Source of the DNA: an uncultured Granulosicoccus sp.
GTDB lineage: Bacteria; Pseudomonadota; Gammaproteobacteria; Granulosicoccales; Granulosicoccaceae
NCBI GenBank assembly: GCA_947499955.1
Contig: CANMQI010000023.1
Span: 19,820-83,819, forward strand
Length of the DNA stretch: 64,000 nucleotides
Reading direction: 5' to 3'
How positions within the stretch are numbered: position 1 is the stretch's first letter; each line of letters starts with the position of its first letter. Positions 1 to 8,817 of the stretch are shown piece by piece. The position numbers and the translations under genes were made by a program. The notes under the pieces are model-generated. The model saw only the letters and a list, made by a program, of their open reading frames with translations. It did not search any database and was not told the origin of the DNA.

Positions 1-536
1 ACACGGCCTTCCAGAAAATACAGATACTCCAGGCCTTCATGCTGAAAGGTGGGAAACACGTCTGATTCGGTGTTCAACGTGATCATATAGGGTTCCATCA
101 CCACACCACTCTGATTCGGACCCAGAACACCCAGCAACTGATACTGATGTCCGGCACGGCTGCCTCGACGCTCCGCTGCCGCCCCTTCACCGCTCTTGAC
201 CTGAACCGCCTGCCGGTCTTCTTCAAAGCGTCGCAACAACTGAGACATCGGGATACCCAGTGCCTGAGAGACGGCGTTCAGGGTTGTCAGAGACGGTGAG
301 GTCAGGCCATTCTCGATCTTTGACAGCATGCCGATGGAAATTCCACTCTCTTCTGCCAGATCGGCCACGGTGATTCCCGCATGCTTGCGCAGTGCTCGAA
401 TCTCGTGACCGATAGCCACCTCCAGCTGTCGCTCACCAGGAACTCGAACAGCATGCGGATCCTGCTCCAGCGCCTGCCTGGCTGTTTTCTGCTTCTTGCG
501 ATGAGTGGCTGCTGCCACGGGTTTCTTACTGACCAT
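1..536 (-). CDS. XRE-cupin transcriptional regulator (C-terminus cut off)
   Basis: About 178 codons are visible on the minus strand from ATG 536; the gene runs off the left edge. Residues about 42-100 form an XRE-type helix-turn-helix (IRALRKHAGITVADLAEESG, then SIGMLSKIENG and SPSLTTLNAVSQALGIP). After a linker, the last visible residues (HQYQLLGVLGPN, then EGLEYLYFLEGR) are the start of a small cupin sensor domain. This is the family of HTH plus RmlC-like cupin repressors that control catabolic or polyamine genes. The targets cannot be told because the neighbours on that side are outside the window. The domain assignment is good; the function is generic. Confidence 0.85.
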   Translation of the reverse strand, partial: MVSKKPVAAATHRKKQKTARQALEQDPHAVRVPGERQLEVAIGHEIRALRKHAGITVADLAEESGISIGMLSKIENGLTSPSLTTLNAVSQALGIPMSQLLRRFEEDRQAVQVKSGEGAAAERRGSRAGHQYQLLGVLGPNQSGVVMEPYMITLNTESDVFPTFQHEGLEYLYFLEGR

Positions 537-958
537 AGATGCAGCCTGATCGTGATGTGATCTACCGTGAATAACATCGCAGAATATGATGAAAACAGGC
601 CGGTAGCGCACAAAAATGGCCTGTGGATAAGGTCTTCAGCATAGCATATCGGCATGCAGGCAAACCCTGCAGCCTTGCCACTGACGTGCGCTTGAACACC
701 CTGAATTCAAAGGCAATACCTCATCGGGACAGAGTAGTCATGTCCTGATATTTGCCGCGCCACCACTGACTGCAAGACTGTCCATCACCACTCCCCTGCT
801 GACCACACATCCGGCACCAGCAGTGTGCCTGCACTGTTCAGAGCAATTGCTGCGGATTTCCTGTAATCTGGGCGATATATGCAAGTTCATGAATATTTCC
901 AATCGCCCGGTCGATCCCGACCGAATTCCTGAGCGTAGTGTTCGAACGCGGAGAACCG
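537..958. other. Intergenic region upstream of soxS, with a single DnaA box
   Basis: A 422-bp divergent spacer between the XRE regulator and soxS. It has no convincing gene. TGTGGATAA at 622-630 is a single perfect 9-mer DnaA box (reverse orientation). The soxS start is preceded by GGAGA at 951-955. I see no ATTC-N8-GAAT operator here, unlike the soxX and DUF302 upstream regions. Confidence 0.5.
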
Positions 959-1309
959 ATGCGACAACTGATCAATAAATTCCTGTTGGCACTGGCCATG
1001 GTTGTCGCCGCTTTTTCTGCCCACGCTGCAGAATTGATCATGGTGGAGGAAGAGGGCTGCGTCTACTGTGAAAAGTTCAACAGGCAGATTGCACCGGCCT
1101 ACCCGAAAACGGCTGAAGGGCAACAGGCACCACTGCGCCGTCTGCAGCTCAGCGAGCCCTGGCCTGCAGACCTGCAGACGATCAAGGCCGCAACCGTGAC
1201 ACCGACCTTCATTCTCGTCAGTGACGGCCAGGAAGTTGATCGATTGATCGGCTACCCGGGCGACGAACATTTCTGGTTTCTGTTGAACACCATGTTGGAA
1301 AAACTCTAG
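959..1309 (+). CDS. soxS: Periplasmic thioredoxin-like protein SoxS
   Basis: A 116-residue secreted thioredoxin-fold protein. Residues 1-24 are a signal peptide (hydrophobic core LLALAMVVAAF, cleavage near AHA). The redox motif Cys34-Val-Tyr-Cys37 follows directly (EEGCVYCEKF), and the cis-Pro region is TVTPTFILVSDG. In sox clusters SoxS keeps the SoxY swinging-arm cysteine reduced and active. ATG 959 is preferred over an upstream in-frame start at 938 because GGAGA lies 3 bases before it and the signal peptide begins there. It is the first gene of a soxS-soxR-soxT group. SoxW-like thioredoxin is an alternative name; SoxS fits the size and the neighbouring soxR better. Confidence 0.82.
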   Translation: MRQLINKFLLALAMVVAAFSAHAAELIMVEEEGCVYCEKFNRQIAPAYPKTAEGQQAPLRRLQLSEPWPADLQTIKAATVTPTFILVSDGQEVDRLIGYPGDEHFWFLLNTMLEKL

Positions 1310-1380
1310 TGGCCACCTTATTCGATAGTGACAAGTTCAACCGTTCCGAGCACTGTAGCGATCAATGGATGGATCACTAG

Positions 1381-1719
1381 ATGCCGCTACCCAAACTCTC
1401 CGGCAATGTCAGCAGTGCTGAAATGGAAGCGCTGGGCATTCAGGCTCGCAAGGCCAGTGAACTGCTCAAGGCCCTGTCCCACGAGACACGACTGATGATT
1501 CTTTGCCTGCTGTCCGAGCGGGAAATGTCGGTGTCCGAAATAGAGGAGATCATCAAGCTGCCGCAGGCTACCGTGTCACAGCAACTGGCTCGTCTGCGGC
1601 TGGACAAGCTGGTGACCACGCGCCGCGAAGGTCGGCAGATTCACTACCGCATTGCGGACAAGGATGTCAGCTCCGTGGTCGAGTCGCTGTACGACATCTT
1701 CTGCAAACCTGTCAGGTGA
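1381..1719 (+). CDS. soxR: SoxR, ArsR-family persulfide-responsive repressor
   Basis: A 112-residue ArsR/SmtB winged helix: LKALSHETRLMILCLLSE at about 30-46, recognition helix LPQATVSQQLARLRLDKLV at about 60-78, wing TTRREGRQIHYRI. It has exactly two cysteines, Cys42 in the second helix region and Cys108 near the C-terminus. This is the spacing known from SqrR, BigR and SoxR, which form a polysulfide bridge between these residues and then leave the DNA. It should therefore repress sox genes until reactive sulfur appears. Candidate operators are ATTC-N8-GAAT at 19631-19646 and 20345-20360. The stop overlaps the GTG start of soxT. Confidence 0.88.
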   Translation: MPLPKLSGNVSSAEMEALGIQARKASELLKALSHETRLMILCLLSEREMSVSEIEEIIKLPQATVSQQLARLRLDKLVTTRREGRQIHYRIADKDVSSVVESLYDIFCKPVR

Positions 1720-2789
1720 ACGGCGCGTCGCCATGGATGCTGCCTGTCGCAGGCCTGCTATGTGGTCTGGTGCTCGGCGCCGTTGCCCGCTGGAATCATT
1801 TCTGCACACTGGCAGCGCTTGAACGCCACTGGTTTGCCAACGACAGTACAACACTGCGAACCTGGGTGCTGGCAGCAGCGGTGGCCTTGACAGGCACGCA
1901 GGTACTGGTGCTGAGCGGCACCATCGACCTGCACAATGCCTTCCTTCTGACTCCCCGCCTGAACCTGATCGGCTCGATACTGGGCGGCTTGATGTTCGGC
2001 ATCGGTATGGCACTGACAGGAACCTGCGCCTTCGGCGCACTCGTCAGGCTCGGGGGCGGCAGCTTGCGTTCATTGATCGTTGTCGTCGCCATCGCTCTGG
2101 CCGCTCTGAGCACGCAACGTGGATTGTTGGGTCAGTGGCGTCAGCAATTCATAGACTCGTTATCCATCGGGCTGGGCGACGCTCGCACGCAATCCATCGG
2201 AGAACTGGCCAGTAGCTGGACGGGTATTCCTCTGCACGTACCGGTCGCACTGCTGTTTGCCGCGCTGCTGTTCGGCTGGGTACTGTCCGACACACGCTAC
2301 CGTCACAACCTTCGCGCCATCATCACCGGCGTACTGGTCGGAGCCTGCGCAACCTTCGGCTGGTGGGCGACAGCCACACTCAGTGGCAAGCTCTTCATGC
2401 CCGTGCAACTGGAATCAGCCTCTTTTGTCATGCCACCCGGCGACCTGCTGCTGAGCATCATTGCCGTCACTGGCGGCTTTCCGGATTACGGCGTCGGGCT
2501 GGTTGTCGGCGTGGTAGCAGGCGCTGCTCTGGCAGCACGCGTACATGACGACATTCGCTGGGAAGCCTGCGATGATGCGCGCGAACTGAGCAGACATCTG
2601 CTCGGGGCCTTTCTGATGGGCAGCGGTGGTGTTCTGGCCGCGGGCTGCACCATCGGTCAAGGGGTATCTGCCGTATCAGTCATGGCCCTATCCGCACCCA
2701 TCGTCTTCGTCAGTATCTGCCTGGGCGCAAGAATCGGTCTTATCTGGCTGCTGGAAGGGGCACCTGCCTTTCTGTCACGTTCAGGCTGA
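1716..2789 (+). CDS. soxT: SoxT, YeeE/YedE-family thiosulfate/sulfur permease
   Basis: A membrane protein of about 357 residues from GTG 1716, which overlaps the soxR stop (GTGA arrangement). The open frame continues upstream to 1503 but only inside soxR, so that extension is a shadow. It has the two-fold repeat of the YeeE/YedE (TsuA-like) family: each half has a long hydrophobic helix bundle and a small Cys-containing motif (GMALTGTCAFGALVRLGGGS near residues 93-112; GGVLAAGCTIGQGVSA near 310). The cysteines are thought to relay thiosulfate or sulfide-derived sulfur through the pore. Its place behind soxR suggests uptake of sulfur compounds into the cytoplasm for sensing or use. Confidence 0.85.
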   Translation: MNGASPWMLPVAGLLCGLVLGAVARWNHFCTLAALERHWFANDSTTLRTWVLAAAVALTGTQVLVLSGTIDLHNAFLLTPRLNLIGSILGGLMFGIGMALTGTCAFGALVRLGGGSLRSLIVVVAIALAALSTQRGLLGQWRQQFIDSLSIGLGDARTQSIGELASSWTGIPLHVPVALLFAALLFGWVLSDTRYRHNLRAIITGVLVGACATFGWWATATLSGKLFMPVQLESASFVMPPGDLLLSIIAVTGGFPDYGVGLVVGVVAGAALAARVHDDIRWEACDDARELSRHLLGAFLMGSGGVLAAGCTIGQGVSAVSVMALSAPIVFVSICLGARIGLIWLLEGAPAFLSRSG

Positions 2790-2798
2790 CCTATCAGG

Positions 2799-3695
2799 CT
2801 ATTTGACAAGAAAATTCTGTGCGGCCTTGTCCGCACTGACGACCGGGCTCTGCCGACGGTCCTTGAGCGCAACACCAGAAGTGTTCAGTTTCCGCGCCTG
2901 CCTTAGCAGGTAAACAGCCCGTTCAGCTGCCTCATCGTAGGACAGGCCGGCTGGCCTTACGTTGGAAATACAGTTGCGACGAGAGTCACGCAGTCCATGC
3001 CTTGGAGCCCATGTCAGATAGAGTCCAAGACTATCAGGGGAGCTCAGTCCGGGGCGCTCACCAATCATGACAAGCACGCAGCGTGCGTTGATCAGCTCGC
3101 CGATCGAGTCACCAATTGCTACCCGCCCTTGCTCGACCATGGACAAACCTGCAAGCGAGAAAGGCTCATGGTCTCCATTGTTCAGCCTTGAGCACAGACA
3201 TTCGATGAACGGAGCTGCGTTGTCTTGCACCGCCCGAGAAGACAGCCCGTCTACGATCACGAGGGCAAGATCAACCGCCGATTGCGGATTCACTCTGGAA
3301 GATACAAGCCGTTGACGAGACTCTTCGTCAAGTACTCTCCCGAGATCTGGTCGTTGCAGGTATGTCATGCGATCGATTGCCTGGCTACGCAATCGCAGCG
3401 CATTGACCCTACCAACTTCATGCGTCAATTCCGACAAACGCTGCTGCAATGAGTCAATATCAAGCGGCACATGCACTGCATCAATGGCTTCTGCATGCGC
3501 TAGTTGAAACTCCAGCAAGGCACGGGTTGGAGTGCTGACACCAGATCTACCCTGTGCGATGCGTGCATCAGTGAAACGCCGAAGCTTCTCCCATGGATTG
3601 CGGGTAACGCCCAAGCCCTCGATGGCTGCCGGCCCTACAGCTACCAACTCTCTCGCTTCCTTCCCCGGGATGTCTGCTTGCTCATATTTCATCAT
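2799..3695 (-). CDS. eutC: Ethanolamine ammonia-lyase small (light) subunit
   Basis: 298 residues, the usual length for EutC (about 295). Residues from about 180 carry the conserved block of the family: GRVAIGDSIGELI, GERPGLSSPDSLGLYLTWAP, then SRRNCISNVRPAGLSYDEAA. With EutB it forms the adenosylcobalamin-dependent lyase that converts ethanolamine to acetaldehyde and ammonia. Start 3695 overlaps the eutB stop by 4 bases, so the two are translationally coupled. No eutA reactivase, permease or microcompartment gene is nearby, so this is the simple non-compartment type. Downstream it converges on soxT with a 9-base gap. Confidence 0.95.
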   Translation of the reverse strand: MMKYEQADIPGKEARELVAVGPAAIEGLGVTRNPWEKLRRFTDARIAQGRSGVSTPTRALLEFQLAHAEAIDAVHVPLDIDSLQQRLSELTHEVGRVNALRLRSQAIDRMTYLQRPDLGRVLDEESRQRLVSSRVNPQSAVDLALVIVDGLSSRAVQDNAAPFIECLCSRLNNGDHEPFSLAGLSMVEQGRVAIGDSIGELINARCVLVMIGERPGLSSPDSLGLYLTWAPRHGLRDSRRNCISNVRPAGLSYDEAAERAVYLLRQARKLNTSGVALKDRRQSPVVSADKAAQNFLVK

Positions 3696-5251
3696 GATGC
3701 CTCAGACAGCGAGTTCAGCTGCTGACGAAAAATATCGGGCACGTGATTCTCGAGTACTGTTCCTGGCACGTCCATGAATATATTCGCTTCGCGCAACCAG
3801 CGTTCAAATTCCGGCGCTGGGTTCAAGCCCAGCACCCGACGTGCATACAGGGCATCGTGGAATGAGGTTGTCTGGTAATTGAGCATGATGTCGTCTGAAC
3901 CTGGAATGCCCATGATGAAATTGCAACCAGCCACACCTAGCAGAGTAAGCAGATTGTCCATGTCGTTCTGGTCGGCTTCTGCATGATTGGTATAACAGAC
4001 ATCACAGCCCATCGGCAAACCCAGCAGTTTCCCGCAGAAATGATCCTCCAGACCCGCACGGATTATCTCCCTACCATTGAAAAGGTATTCGGGTCCAATG
4101 AACCCCACCACCGTATTCACCAGTAAAGGTGAGAACCGACGCGCCACTGCGTAGGCACGCGCTTCGCAAGTCTGCTGATCCAGGTCGTGGTTTGCACCGG
4201 CTGACAGCGAACTGCCCTGACCCGTTTCGAAGTACATCACGTTGTTACCGATGCTACCGCGATTCAGCGAAAGAGCTGCCGATCGAGCTTCTGCAAGTGT
4301 ATCGAGATTGAAACCAAAACTCTGATTGGTGGCTTCCGTCCCTCCGATCGACTGAAAGACAAGGTCAACCGGTGCTCCAGCCTCAATTGCCTCAAGAGTG
4401 TTGGTGACGTGAGTCAACACGCAAGATTGCGTAGGTATGCCATACCCCTGGATCACATCGTCCATCAAGCGCATCAACATGATTGCTTGTTCGACATTGT
4501 CTGTAGCCGGGTTGATCCCGATCACAGCATCACCACTGCCATACAGCAAGCCATCAAGCATACTCGCAGCAATACCATTACGATCATCCGTCGGGTGGTT
4601 GGGCTGCAAGCGAGTTGAAAGCCTTCCCGGCAAGCCAATCGTGTTTCGAAAGGCGGTAACGACCTTGCATTTCTTGGCAACCAGGATCAGATCCTGGTTA
4701 CGCATCAACTTGCAAACGGCAGCAGCCATCTCTGGAGTAATGCCTGTACTGACTTGGGTGAGCACATCGGACGTCGCCAGATCACTCAACAACCAGTCAC
4801 GGAAGTCCCCCACAGTAAGATGTGAAATGGCTGAAAATGCCTTCGCATCGTGAGTATCGACAATCAGCCTGGATACCTCATCCTCTTCATACGGAATAAG
4901 CATTTCATTGAGAAAAGCTCTGAGCGGCAGTTCTGCCAGCACCATCTGCGCAGCTGCTCGTTCCTGCGAGGAATCGGCGATGACCCCAGCCAGGCGATCG
5001 CCGGAGCGTGCGACAGAGGCCTTGGCCATCACTTCCTTCAAGCTCTGAAATCCATAACGATGGCCGCCCAGTGTATGACCGTAAGGTCGCGAATGACTGG
5101 TCCAGCCTCTATCGTCGTTTGATATGTCGATGATTGATAAGCCCCTGCCAGACCGTCGAGGTCTCGCTGTTCGGAAGGTGTCGCGTAAGTTCTGACAGAA
5201 TCTGTATACACGCCACCCTTTGTGAAGACAAGCTCCCAACTCAGGAAACAA
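3692..5251 (-). CDS. eutB: Ethanolamine ammonia-lyase large (heavy) subunit; start unresolved
   Basis: The catalytic TIM-barrel subunit. The open frame is 519 codons, but EutB is about 455-465 residues. Similarity to the family begins near residue 56 (PYGHTLGGHRYGFQSLKEVM, about position 5086). Clear family motifs follow: LAGVIADSSQERAAAQ, TIGLPGRLSTRLQPN, GDAVIGINPATD, FETGQGSSLSAGANHD, VNTVVGFIGPEYL, GLEDHFCGKLLG, MGCDVCYTNHAEADQ, IMLNYQTTSFHDA. No ATG, GTG or TTG lies in frame near 5086. The nearest in-frame starts are TTG 5239 and TTG 5251, which add a low-complexity Arg-rich extension. So there is a rare start codon, a real extension, or a small indel at the 5' end. Co-transcribed with eutC. 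Confidence 0.9.
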   Translation of the reverse strand: MFPELGACLHKGWRVYRFCQNLRDTFRTARPRRSGRGLSIIDISNDDRGWTSHSRPYGHTLGGHRYGFQSLKEVMAKASVARSGDRLAGVIADSSQERAAAQMVLAELPLRAFLNEMLIPYEEDEVSRLIVDTHDAKAFSAISHLTVGDFRDWLLSDLATSDVLTQVSTGITPEMAAAVCKLMRNQDLILVAKKCKVVTAFRNTIGLPGRLSTRLQPNHPTDDRNGIAASMLDGLLYGSGDAVIGINPATDNVEQAIMLMRLMDDVIQGYGIPTQSCVLTHVTNTLEAIEAGAPVDLVFQSIGGTEATNQSFGFNLDTLAEARSAALSLNRGSIGNNVMYFETGQGSSLSAGANHDLDQQTCEARAYAVARRFSPLLVNTVVGFIGPEYLFNGREIIRAGLEDHFCGKLLGLPMGCDVCYTNHAEADQNDMDNLLTLLGVAGCNFIMGIPGSDDIMLNYQTTSFHDALYARRVLGLNPAPEFERWLREANIFMDVPGTVLENHVPDIFRQQLNSLSEAS

Positions 5252-5876
5252 ACATGAAAACCTGTCATTACAAGATGAAGTTCCCTTGCTTCATAGATCC
5301 AATCGAAATATTATTACATCTCTGTCCCCTGAAGGAGCAATATGAAGTGAGTCCAGAGTCTAACGGTTACCAACGCTGACAAACACGACCCAATGCACCA
5401 CTACATGGCAACTGAGAAAGCCATCTGATTTCCGCGCGGATAGTGCAGCTACATCAACAGGCTTTCCGGCAACCTCATAAAGAACCTTTCAGGCTGATGT
5501 TTGACTTGTCTCGTGGTGTCTTGAATCTTCGCTCGGATGGATCCTGGCTCACTCACTGAAAGACATTGAGCCTATGCACCACGATGACACAGCCCTTTCC
5601 ATGATCGTGCTCATGAAGATACAAGCTGTTTTCACCGGCGATCGATTTCTGTAAACAGCCCTTCTCGTTTTCCAGCTCGTTTGCTGACTTGACTAGCCTG
5701 TACAACAATTCTCAGTCGTGGCACAGATTTTTGATCTGCATCACATAATCCGTGAATTAATGCGAGTAAATGGGCCTCATAACTTAAAGTAATCACAAAT
5801 ACGTAAAATAAATCGCTTTTATTTCATTGCGTACTACGTTTTACTCATTCCACCGTCAGTTTTGATAGGTAATGAG
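5252..5876. promoter_or_regulatory. Divergent regulatory region between eutB and the TRAP operon
   Basis: About 625 bp without a supported gene. The last 150 bp (about 5730-5870) are clearly AT-rich compared with the surroundings, as expected for the promoter of the downstream transporter operon. AGG at 5867-5869 is a ribosome binding site 7 bases before the dctP ATG. I cannot place individual -35/-10 boxes with confidence. The LysR protein at 11043-11990, last gene of the operon, is a likely regulator of this region. Confidence 0.45.
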
Positions 5877-6893
5877 ATGAAAACGATGAAATTTAGTTAT
5901 CGCACCACCGCTGCCGCCGCATTGATCGCCACTTTTACCTTGGGTGCATCGCAGGCCAGCGCCGAGACATGGCGTATGTCAACCAAAGTCCCCGCAGAGA
6001 GCTTTGAAGGGCGTCTGCATCAGGAATTTGCCGATAAAGTCACCGAGTACACAAACGGCGACGTGAAGATGCAGGTCTATCCTTCAGAGCAATTGGGGGA
6101 TGCACAGACAGTGCTGGAGCAAGTCAGTTCAGGAATCATCGATATATTCGTCGACGATGTCAGTTATCTGAACCGCTTCAATGAAGACATCACCTGGACC
6201 TCAGCCCCCTTTCTCTTTGATGATCGCCCCCACTGGGAGTGCTTCATGAAATCGGACTACTTCCACACCATCCTTGGCAAGATAGAAGAACAAGACAACA
6301 TTGGTGTCATTGGCGACGTTGGTCCATTCGGTCGCGGTTTTCGTGTCTTGGTAACCGCTGAGGAAGTGACTTCTTATCAGGATGTACAGGATCTGAAACT
6401 TCGGCTCTGGGACAATCAGATGATCGTCGATGTCTGGACCGCCTTGGGTACGGACCCCTTGGTAATGGCCTGGACTGATGTCTACCAATCACTGCAGACG
6501 GGCATTGTCAAAGCCGTAACCTCTCCAGCGATTCTTGTGGAATCGATGAAGTTCTACGAGGTTGCTCCGCACATCGCACGTACCGATGAGTTCAATCAAG
6601 CCAACGCCTACATGATCAACCTGAATAGTTGGAATGATATTTCTGATGAAAACAAAGAAGCTGTAATTCGTGCATATACGGAGATTTCAGCCAAGGCGAT
6701 GAGTGAAATACAAGCCTCCTTCGACGCCTCCTTGTCATCCATGAAAGCATCAGCCGACGTTACCTATACAGAACTTGACACGACACCTTTCATCAAGGCG
6801 GCTGAAGCAATCTACAAAGGCTATGAAGCCGAAGGAAAACTGCCTGAGGGATTTCTGAGTGCCGTTGACGGCACTCGAGACAGCTGTAACTAG
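5877..6893 (+). CDS. TRAP transporter substrate-binding protein (DctP family)
   Basis: A 338-residue periplasmic binding protein. The signal peptide has a KFSYRTT n-region and a hydrophobic core, with cleavage near SQASA/ETW. Typical DctP features follow: WRMSTKVP near the mature N-terminus, PSEQLGDAQTVLEQVSSGIIDIF, the Arg-containing binding segment GPFGRGFRVLVTAEEV, then LRLWDNQMIVDVWTALGTDP. It delivers an organic-acid type substrate to the DctQM permease. ATG 5877 has AGG 7 bases upstream; the in-frame TTG at 5862 is less likely. First gene of an operon with a nitrilase and an aldolase, so the substrate may be an amide or carbamoyl compound of a hydroxy or keto acid. Confidence 0.93.
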   Translation: MKTMKFSYRTTAAAALIATFTLGASQASAETWRMSTKVPAESFEGRLHQEFADKVTEYTNGDVKMQVYPSEQLGDAQTVLEQVSSGIIDIFVDDVSYLNRFNEDITWTSAPFLFDDRPHWECFMKSDYFHTILGKIEEQDNIGVIGDVGPFGRGFRVLVTAEEVTSYQDVQDLKLRLWDNQMIVDVWTALGTDPLVMAWTDVYQSLQTGIVKAVTSPAILVESMKFYEVAPHIARTDEFNQANAYMINLNSWNDISDENKEAVIRAYTEISAKAMSEIQASFDASLSSMKASADVTYTELDTTPFIKAAEAIYKGYEAEGKLPEGFLSAVDGTRDSCN

Positions 6894-6906
6894 GCAGTAA
6901 CACTTC

Positions 6907-6936
6907 CCATCCCTGTTGGCTTATATGCAGGGATGG
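6907..6936 (+). terminator. Intercistronic hairpin between dctP and dctQ genes
   Basis: Perfect 9-bp inverted repeat CCATCCCTG (6907-6915) and CAGGGATGG (6928-6936) with a 12-base loop. No T-run follows, so it is more likely an mRNA-stabilising or partial-termination structure that keeps the binding-protein transcript more abundant than the membrane subunits. This arrangement is common in transporter operons. Confidence 0.55.
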
Positions 6937-6965
6937 CCCTCCACTACCTCGGCTGGGGCTTCCCA

Positions 6966-7493
6966 ATGGATCAATTCCTTAAAAGATGTCATGACGGACT
7001 CGACCGTCTGGCCACACTCTATGAAAATATCTGTATTGGCTTACTGGCGCTCATGTTGGCTATCAATGCACTGAACATTGCCAGCCGAGGAATTTGGGAC
7101 AATTCGCTCAATTGGGTGTGGCCTTGGTCCATGGTGGCGTTTCTGAGTTGGGTCATGCTGGCATTCTTTCCGTTGTATCAACGGCGCAAGGATGTCTCGA
7201 TATACATTCTGCTTCAGTATCTTTCCTCGCGAACTCAACGAGCCTTGGGCATCTCCGTCTCTCTTGCCATAATCGCAGCATCGGGCTTGTTGATCCTTAC
7301 CTTCCCTGAACGCCTTGCTTCACTTCGTGGACAGATAGAGATAGTAGATCTGCCACGCAAGATTCTGATACTTCCTCTGCTTTTCTCTGCGGTGCCTATC
7401 TGTGCAGGCGCATTGATTGATCTACTGAGAATCGCTCGTGGGGCTGAATATCAACCTTTTGGAATGATCGAAATCACGGAGAACGCAGAATGA
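6966..7493 (+). CDS. TRAP transporter small permease subunit (DctQ family)
   Basis: A 175-residue inner-membrane protein with four hydrophobic segments (ICIGLLALMLAINALNIAS; WSMVAFLSWVMLAFFPLY; ISVSLAIIAASGLLILTF; ILILPLLFSAVPICAGALI). The motif WSMVAFLSWVMLAFFPLYQR matches the conserved DctQ pattern. ATG 6966 is preferred over an in-frame upstream start at 6933, which falls inside the hairpin arm. The stop overlaps the start of the large subunit by 4 bases, indicating coupled translation. Confidence 0.9.
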   Translation: MDQFLKRCHDGLDRLATLYENICIGLLALMLAINALNIASRGIWDNSLNWVWPWSMVAFLSWVMLAFFPLYQRRKDVSIYILLQYLSSRTQRALGISVSLAIIAASGLLILTFPERLASLRGQIEIVDLPRKILILPLLFSAVPICAGALIDLLRIARGAEYQPFGMIEITENAE

Positions 7494-8776
7494 CCGGGCT
7501 TCTCGTTCTGGGTGTATTCGTCGCTCTTGCCTTTCTCTCGGTACCGATTCTGACATCCATCATCATCGCCGCGGCATCAGGTGTAGTCGCGCTTGGATTC
7601 AGCAATCAGCTAGGTATCGTATCGCAGCAGATGCTGGATGGAATAAATTCGCCCGCGCTACTATCAGTACCATTCTTCATACTTGCGGGAAACCTGTTGA
7701 ACGGTCTGCAGTTGACAGACAGGATATTCCGCTTCGCCAACAACCTTGTCGGCCATATCCGTGGCGGCCTGGCGCAGGTCAACATTCTGGCCTCTTTACT
7801 ATTCGCAGGCATCTCAGGTGCGGCAGTGGCCGATTGCGCAGCACTGGGGACCGTTGAGGTCAAGGCAATGCGCGAGCGTGGCTACCCAGCCCCCTTTGCC
7901 GCTGGTGTTACTGCGGCTTCATCAATCATCGGACCAATCTTCCCTCCGTCAATTCCCTTGCTGATTTATGCATTTGTTGCCAATGCCTCTGTGGGAAGGC
8001 TGTTCCTTGCCGGAGTACTACCTGCATTCGTACTGCTGTTCGCGATGATGATCTATGTACATTTCGTGTCCAAAAAGCGCAACTTTCCAAGGGAGCCTCG
8101 TCCTCCACTAAAAGAGATACTGCATTCGGCGATAGATGGGTTTCTCACGCTGCTCGCGCCTGGAATAATTCTGGTCGCGATGTTGACGGGTTTCACCACT
8201 GCATCCGAGGCGGGAGTTCTGGCGTGTCTGTACGCACTGGTTCTCGGAGTCTGGTACCGCACACTCAACCTCAAAGTGCTGATCACCGCGTTTCGTGAAA
8301 CTGCAATACTTTCCACGATTGCACTGTTGATGATTGGCTTCTCAGCTTGTGTTGGATGGATCATGGCATTTGATATGGTCCCGCAGCGATTGGCGGATTT
8401 CATCCTTGGTTCAGTCGATGCGAAGTGGCAGTTCCTCCTGGTGTATCTGGCCTTCCTCATTCTTCTAGGTTGCGTGTTTGACGCGACTGCTGCGTTGATC
8501 ATCCTTGTGCCGATCATGCTGCCTATCGTTGACGGCTTCGGCATAGATCGCGTTCACTTCGGAATATTCACGGTGCTGACACTGATGGTGGGAATCCTGA
8601 CACCGCCAATCGGGATCGCGCTCTACATAATGACAGACGTAGCCAAACTACCCTTCGAGGTGGTGGCGAAGGCAACAGTACCTTTCCTCATACCAATCAT
8701 GATAGGTGTCTTGCTGATCACCTTCGTGCCTGAAATTTCTCTCTTTCTCCCCAACCTGATCTACGGCGCGCCGTGA
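7490..8776 (+). CDS. TRAP transporter large permease subunit (DctM family)
   Basis: A 428-residue polytopic membrane protein of normal DctM length. Family signatures include VPFFILAGNLLNG, the strongly conserved FAGISGAAVADCAALGTVEVKAMRERGYP, AAGVTAASSIIGPIFPPSIPLLIYA and, near the C-terminus, TLMVGILTPPIGIALYIM. It is the Na+- or H+-coupled translocation subunit working with the DctP and DctQ proteins upstream. The substrate is not evident from this sequence. Confidence 0.95.
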   Translation: MTGLLVLGVFVALAFLSVPILTSIIIAAASGVVALGFSNQLGIVSQQMLDGINSPALLSVPFFILAGNLLNGLQLTDRIFRFANNLVGHIRGGLAQVNILASLLFAGISGAAVADCAALGTVEVKAMRERGYPAPFAAGVTAASSIIGPIFPPSIPLLIYAFVANASVGRLFLAGVLPAFVLLFAMMIYVHFVSKKRNFPREPRPPLKEILHSAIDGFLTLLAPGIILVAMLTGFTTASEAGVLACLYALVLGVWYRTLNLKVLITAFRETAILSTIALLMIGFSACVGWIMAFDMVPQRLADFILGSVDAKWQFLLVYLAFLILLGCVFDATAALIILVPIMLPIVDGFGIDRVHFGIFTVLTLMVGILTPPIGIALYIMTDVAKLPFEVVAKATVPFLIPIMIGVLLITFVPEISLFLPNLIYGAP

Positions 8777-8817
8777 TGTGCGCGGACAGATCCTGTTTCT
8801 CAAATAAAGGAAAAACC

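Noticed and set aside
1503..1715. Upstream extension of the soxT open frame
   Set aside because: It lies wholly inside soxR in a different frame and has low-complexity Arg/Gly/Ala content; the GTG at 1716 fits the overlap and the first membrane helix.
5038..5268. Alternative-frame ORF at the eutB 5' end (76 codons) as the true EutB N-terminus
   Set aside because: The eutB frame itself supplies the conserved GGHRYGF start segment, so a frameshift is not needed to recover the domain; the other frame ends in a stop at once. The start problem is reported as a finding instead.
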